Shown here piece after piece: positions 30,880 to 34,130 of a stretch of 34,130 nucleotides of DNA. The first letter of the stretch is position 1; every line of letters starts with the position of its first letter. The position numbers and the translations under genes are program-made. The DNA is from Sulfurimonas crateris (GTDB lineage Bacteria; Campylobacterota; Campylobacteria; Campylobacterales; Sulfurimonadaceae): contig CAMBTK010000016.1 in the NCBI GenBank assembly GCA_945870785.1, forward strand, positions 1 through 34,130, given 5' to 3'. The notes beneath the pieces are model-generated. The model had not been told where the DNA came from. It was given only the letters and a program-made list of their open reading frames with translations, and did not search any database.

Positions 30880-31821
30880 CTAACCCTTTACGCTATCCAA
30901 AAACTTTGCAAACTCTTTTGTCTGCTCATATCTTTGTGCTGTATCTATGAGGTACTTCAGAGTTAGAGGTATATCTTTGAGATAGCCATTTTTCTTGTCA
31001 CGTATGCTCAAGCGTGAGAAAACTCCAAGCACTTTGATATGTCTTTGCATCCCCATAAAGTCAAACCATTTTATAAAGGTTTCATCATCTACCTTTATCC
31101 CTTTTTTATCACGAAACTCCAAGGCTAGTTTTTTAATCTCTTTTCTGTCATAAGCAACATAGCAATCTTTTAGCAAAGAGGCCAAGTCATAAGTAACAGC
31201 GCCACTCATAGCGTCTTGATAATCTATGATACCTATCTTGTTATCACTCTTTAGCATAATGTTTCTGGAGTGAAAATCACGATGAACAAACACCCCCTGA
31301 GGCTGTTCTAAAACAACCTTGCTTATAGCATCTAACGTCTTTTCTAAAAGCCCTTTTTGGGAGTCGCTTAATTTTACTTTTAAGAGTTTTTCTAAGTACC
31401 ACTCCTGCATTAAATCCATCTCAAAATGAAGAAACGCTCTATCATAAAGAGGCAGTGAGGAGCTATCTGTCTTTTGCATCTTTAAGATTGAATTTATAGC
31501 TTTTGTATAAAAGGCTTTATAGTTTTGATTATTTAAAATATCTAGATAATGGGTTGTTCCAAAATCTTCTAATATTAAGTAACCATCTTCTTGATTTTGT
31601 TCAAAGATTTTTGGCGAACACACTTCAGCAGCACAAAGTTTCAGCGTTATATTGATAAAAGATTTTAGTGAATCCAGCTCTTGAGAAGAGTCCATTAAAA
31701 TCGCAGTTCTATCACCGTTTCGCAATCTGTAATATTTCCTAAAACTAGCATCTGCCAGTGCACTCTCAATAGTGTAGTTTTTAAATGAAGTCTCACTTAA
31801 CCACTCTTGTATTTTACTCAT
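30880..31821 (-). CDS. amgK: N-acetylmuramate/N-acetylglucosamine anomeric kinase (AmgK-like)
   Basis: AmgK phosphorylates MurNAc (and GlcNAc) at C1, giving the substrate of MurU. The 313-residue protein has the phosphotransferase fold: DASFRKYYRL near 24-33, the Brenner motif HRDFHSRN (180-187; Asp182, Asn187) and the metal-binding IDYQDA (Asp200). I set the start at ATG 31821, which has AGGTG 6 bases upstream, rather than GTG 31830. It then overlaps the anmK stop as ATGAGTAA. An unusual run of basic and charged residues follows IRDKKNGYLKD. The next gene starts 68 bases downstream, a larger gap than elsewhere in the cluster. Confidence 0.85.
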   Translation of the reverse strand: MSKIQEWLSETSFKNYTIESALADASFRKYYRLRNGDRTAILMDSSQELDSLKSFINITLKLCAAEVCSPKIFEQNQEDGYLILEDFGTTHYLDILNNQNYKAFYTKAINSILKMQKTDSSSLPLYDRAFLHFEMDLMQEWYLEKLLKVKLSDSQKGLLEKTLDAISKVVLEQPQGVFVHRDFHSRNIMLKSDNKIGIIDYQDAMSGAVTYDLASLLKDCYVAYDRKEIKKLALEFRDKKGIKVDDETFIKWFDFMGMQRHIKVLGVFSRLSIRDKKNGYLKDIPLTLKYLIDTAQRYEQTKEFAKFLDSVKG

Positions 31822-32920
31822 AAATAGCACCTAAAATAGAATCTCTTAGCGCTCCGCTAACGGACGAAATTTTAACACATTTTTTATGGATTCTCTCACG
31901 AGAGAGCCAAGCAAATGCCATCGCTTCCATAAACTCGCTACTTACACCATACTCATCACTTGAAACTATTTTTATATCATTAAGTTCTTCTTGCAAACGT
32001 TTCATGAGATGACTATTGCAAATGCCTCCACCACACCCAATAAGTAGAGTCGTTTTACTTTTTTTCAACTCGTTTGCGATACTTATAACGGTTAGCTCAA
32101 GAAGTGTGGCTTGAATGTCTCTCGCTTTTATGTAAGGGCTATTTTGATTTTTTTTAGCAAAGTTACCTAGCTGTTTTATAAGCCATTTTTCGCCAAAAAG
32201 CTCACGACCAGTGCTCTTTGGGGCACTTTTTAAAAAGTAAGGCTCTCTTAGAAACTCCCTTAAGAGAGCTCTATTTGGGGTTCCAGATTTTGCCCACTCT
32301 CCATCTTTGTCGTAAGAAGCTCCGTTATAGTGTGAAATCCAATAATCCATAAGCACATTACCACATCCAGTGTCATAGCCGATAAGAGGCTCGGTGAGAA
32401 GCGTGATATTTGCCATACCGCCAATATTTAAGATGGCTACATTCGTGCCTAATTTAGAGAATAAAAATTGATGAAATGCTGGAGCAAAAGGTGCTCCTTG
32501 ACCTCCAAGAGCAATATCTTTTTGCCTAAAATCACTTACAACAGGTATGCCTAGCCTAGCTGTAATGATGTTGGCATTTCCTAACTGCATAGAGAATGGG
32601 TTTTGGCTCTCAGGCTCATGCCAAAGAGTTTGCCCATGCAGACCAATAGCTCTTACTTTAGTCGCTTCGATACCGTTCTCATCTATAAATCTCTCTAGTG
32701 CATCTGCGTACATCTTGCCTAGTCTAGTATCTATCTCACCAATCTTTTTAAGTGTTGTTTGAGTGTTTATAGCATCTAAAATATCACTCTTTAACTCTGT
32801 ATCAAATGGATAAGAAGCACACAATATAGCTTCAAAAGCATCATCTTCTATCTCACAATATGCAACATCAATCCCATCAAGACTGGTTCCAGACATCACA
32901 CCTATATAAAATTCACTCAC
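31814..32920 (-). CDS. anmK: Anhydro-N-acetylmuramic acid kinase
   Basis: AnmK opens the 1,6-anhydro ring of anhydroMurNAc while phosphorylating it, giving MurNAc-6-phosphate. The 368-residue protein has the family motifs GVMSGTSLDGID, LNIGGMANIT and GYDTGCGN, where the Asp (about 183) is the catalytic base. I place the start at GTG 32920, which has GGAG 6 bases upstream; a TTG at 32932 lacks any RBS. The product length then equals that of the E. coli enzyme (369). The GTG overlaps the symporter stop as GTGAGTGA, mirroring the anmK-amgK junction. It is the central gene of a peptidoglycan-sugar salvage operon. Confidence 0.96.
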   Translation of the reverse strand: MSEFYIGVMSGTSLDGIDVAYCEIEDDAFEAILCASYPFDTELKSDILDAINTQTTLKKIGEIDTRLGKMYADALERFIDENGIEATKVRAIGLHGQTLWHEPESQNPFSMQLGNANIITARLGIPVVSDFRQKDIALGGQGAPFAPAFHQFLFSKLGTNVAILNIGGMANITLLTEPLIGYDTGCGNVLMDYWISHYNGASYDKDGEWAKSGTPNRALLREFLREPYFLKSAPKSTGRELFGEKWLIKQLGNFAKKNQNSPYIKARDIQATLLELTVISIANELKKSKTTLLIGCGGGICNSHLMKRLQEELNDIKIVSSDEYGVSSEFMEAMAFAWLSRERIHKKCVKISSVSGALRDSILGAIYE

Positions 32921-34130
32921 GACTATCTCCAAGTTGCATAATCAAAAACGAGACAACTGTTCCTATAACCATTTGAGAGGCAAATCCTATCGTTATGCCA
33001 AACATATATGGCTGAAGTGCTAAAACAGTGATAAAGCCCATAATTAGGGCAATAAGAACAGTTGTTCTGTTTCCACGAGAGGTAAATATAGCTGAAAAAT
33101 AGACACCTAAGAGACCAGTATATGCAAACGACATAACCCCAAGAGCAAAGCCAATTAAGGAGAGGTCACTATATCGCTGCCAGAAGTAACTAAGCATAGC
33201 CATTAGAGATAAAAGAAGGGCAAAGATAAGCACAGCTACTCTTGAAGCTTTTACAAAATGCTCCTCATCTACCTCACCACGCGCCAATCTCCAAGGTCTG
33301 TATAAATCCTCAACGCCAACCGATGCCATAGCACCAAGGACTGAGTTTGCACTTGAGAGCGCTGCTGCAATCGCACCTACTGTAACCAAACCTCTAAGCC
33401 CCTCAGGCATCTCATTTAGTATGTAGTACATAAAAACTGTTATCTTCTCGCCATCAAAACTCTGTGCTACACTGCTTTGCATATAAAACAGATAAAGAAG
33501 AGCACCGATACTCAAAAAAAGCAGAACAACGGGAATAGTAAGCAGTATTGAGATGATAAGAGCTTTTGCCGCCTCATCTTTGTTTTTACATGCAAGAACT
33601 CTTTGCGTCATATCTTGATCAAGCCCAAAAGCTGCGATATTTAAAAGAAGCCATCCGCTAAGAAGCCCTATGATGTTGAAGTTAGCATCAAATGAAGTGT
33701 CTATAAACTTTAGTTTTCCAGCCTCGCTGAGTGTTTTAAATATCTCAATATTCTCTAAAGAGAGATAGAGATAAATCACAACCGCAACCCCAGCGCTTAT
33801 GTAAACTACAGCTTGAATCACATCACTTAAAATAACTGAACGCACACCCCCAAAGTAGGTATAACTAAGCGCTCCAACCATCAAGATAATAATAGAGATT
33901 GCTACATGAGCAAAAATAATATCGTTAAATAAAATCATAGAGATAGCTAAGGCACCAATGTATAGCCTTGCGCCACTAGCAAGTACTCGCCCTATTAGAA
34001 ACATAACTCCAGCTTGTTGTTTCGCACTTTTGCCATAACGTGACTCTAGGAGTTCATAAACTGTGACTGCCCTCATCTCATAATATTTTGGAATTAAAAC
34101 ATAAGCGATAAAGATAACTGCCAAAAGAGC
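32913..34130 (-). CDS. Sodium:solute symporter family transporter (5' end outside window)
   Basis: This is a partial inner-membrane transporter of the SSS family. The frame is open to the window edge, and the visible 400-odd residues contain about ten hydrophobic helices. The segment TVYELLESRYGKSAK after the helical start corresponds to the family region following the third helix, so roughly 60-90 N-terminal residues lie outside the window. Other SSS-like features are LNIAAFGLDQDMTQRVLACKN and a conserved ALSSANSVLGAMASVGVEDLYRP. It overlaps anmK by 8 bases and begins the salvage operon visible here, so a muropeptide sugar such as anhydroMurNAc or MurNAc is a plausible cargo. The substrate is inferred only. 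Confidence 0.85.
   Translation of the reverse strand, partial: ALLAVIFIAYVLIPKYYEMRAVTVYELLESRYGKSAKQQAGVMFLIGRVLASGARLYIGALAISMILFNDIIFAHVAISIIILMVGALSYTYFGGVRSVILSDVIQAVVYISAGVAVVIYLYLSLENIEIFKTLSEAGKLKFIDTSFDANFNIIGLLSGWLLLNIAAFGLDQDMTQRVLACKNKDEAAKALIISILLTIPVVLLFLSIGALLYLFYMQSSVAQSFDGEKITVFMYYILNEMPEGLRGLVTVGAIAAALSSANSVLGAMASVGVEDLYRPWRLARGEVDEEHFVKASRVAVLIFALLLSLMAMLSYFWQRYSDLSLIGFALGVMSFAYTGLLGVYFSAIFTSRGNRTTVLIALIMGFITVLALQPYMFGITIGFASQMVIGTVVSFLIMQLGDSRE

Overview
The window reads as chromosomal DNA from a Campylobacterota (Epsilonproteobacteria) species, most likely a Sulfurimonas-like sulfur oxidiser. The grounds are low G+C, TATAAT -10 boxes in T-rich context without clear -35 boxes, frequent TTG/GTG starts, an epsilon-type NrdA, a KsgA (RsmA)-RNase J pair with an Asn/Lys-rich RNase J N-terminus, a GluP-type sugar permease, a Tat-exported sulfide:quinone oxidoreductase and a HiPIP. 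The species assignment is inference. No insertion sequence, phage gene, CRISPR array, tRNA or rRNA was seen, and gene spacing is tight.

Layout. 1-1319: 3'-truncated DegQ/HtrA protease. 1412-5602 (minus): purB, nrdA and an overlapping unknown gene. 5685-6599 (plus): RluA-type pseudouridine synthase. 6600-7022: the only long gene-free stretch, very AT-rich, with DnaA-box-like sequences. 7023-9489 (minus): hisF, a nucleoside phosphorylase, rlmN and an unlisted 29-codon membrane peptide, with short gaps or 4-base ATGA overlaps. 9690-14478 (plus): rsmA-rnj, then folE-fliI. 14462-16603 (minus): a large unknown protein with a beta-propeller followed by helical repeats. 16688-19260 (minus): a Tat-type SQR and a periplasmic metallo-hydrolase. 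19506-22760 (minus): pyrG-recJ. 22915-27462 (plus): cation/H+ antiporter, HAD phosphatase, hexose permease, hexose-phosphate mutarotase. 27552-27794 (plus): HiPIP. 27807-34130: mainly minus-strand cell-wall genes, namely MltB-type lytic transglycosylase, MurU, a Wzz-like protein, AmgK, AnmK and a partial Na+/solute symporter, with one small four-cysteine gene on the plus strand.

Most noteworthy signals. (1) Two 18-bp perfect-arm palindromes match the bacterial parS consensus except at the central CG, which is TG/CA in both. One lies inside the pseudouridine synthase gene (6367-6382), the other in front of rsmA (9576-9591). Between them is an AT-rich intergenic region with two exact TTATTCACA sequences and one 8/9 match. 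Together these suggest an origin-proximal chromosome-segregation or replication region, although dnaA, dnaN, parA and parB are not in the window. (2) An anmK-amgK-murU peptidoglycan-sugar recycling cluster carries a Wzz-like protein and a transporter. (3) The 713-residue protein has a propeller-plus-helical-repeat architecture. (4) There are two unlisted small genes, and two genes appear to have leaderless or near-leaderless transcripts.
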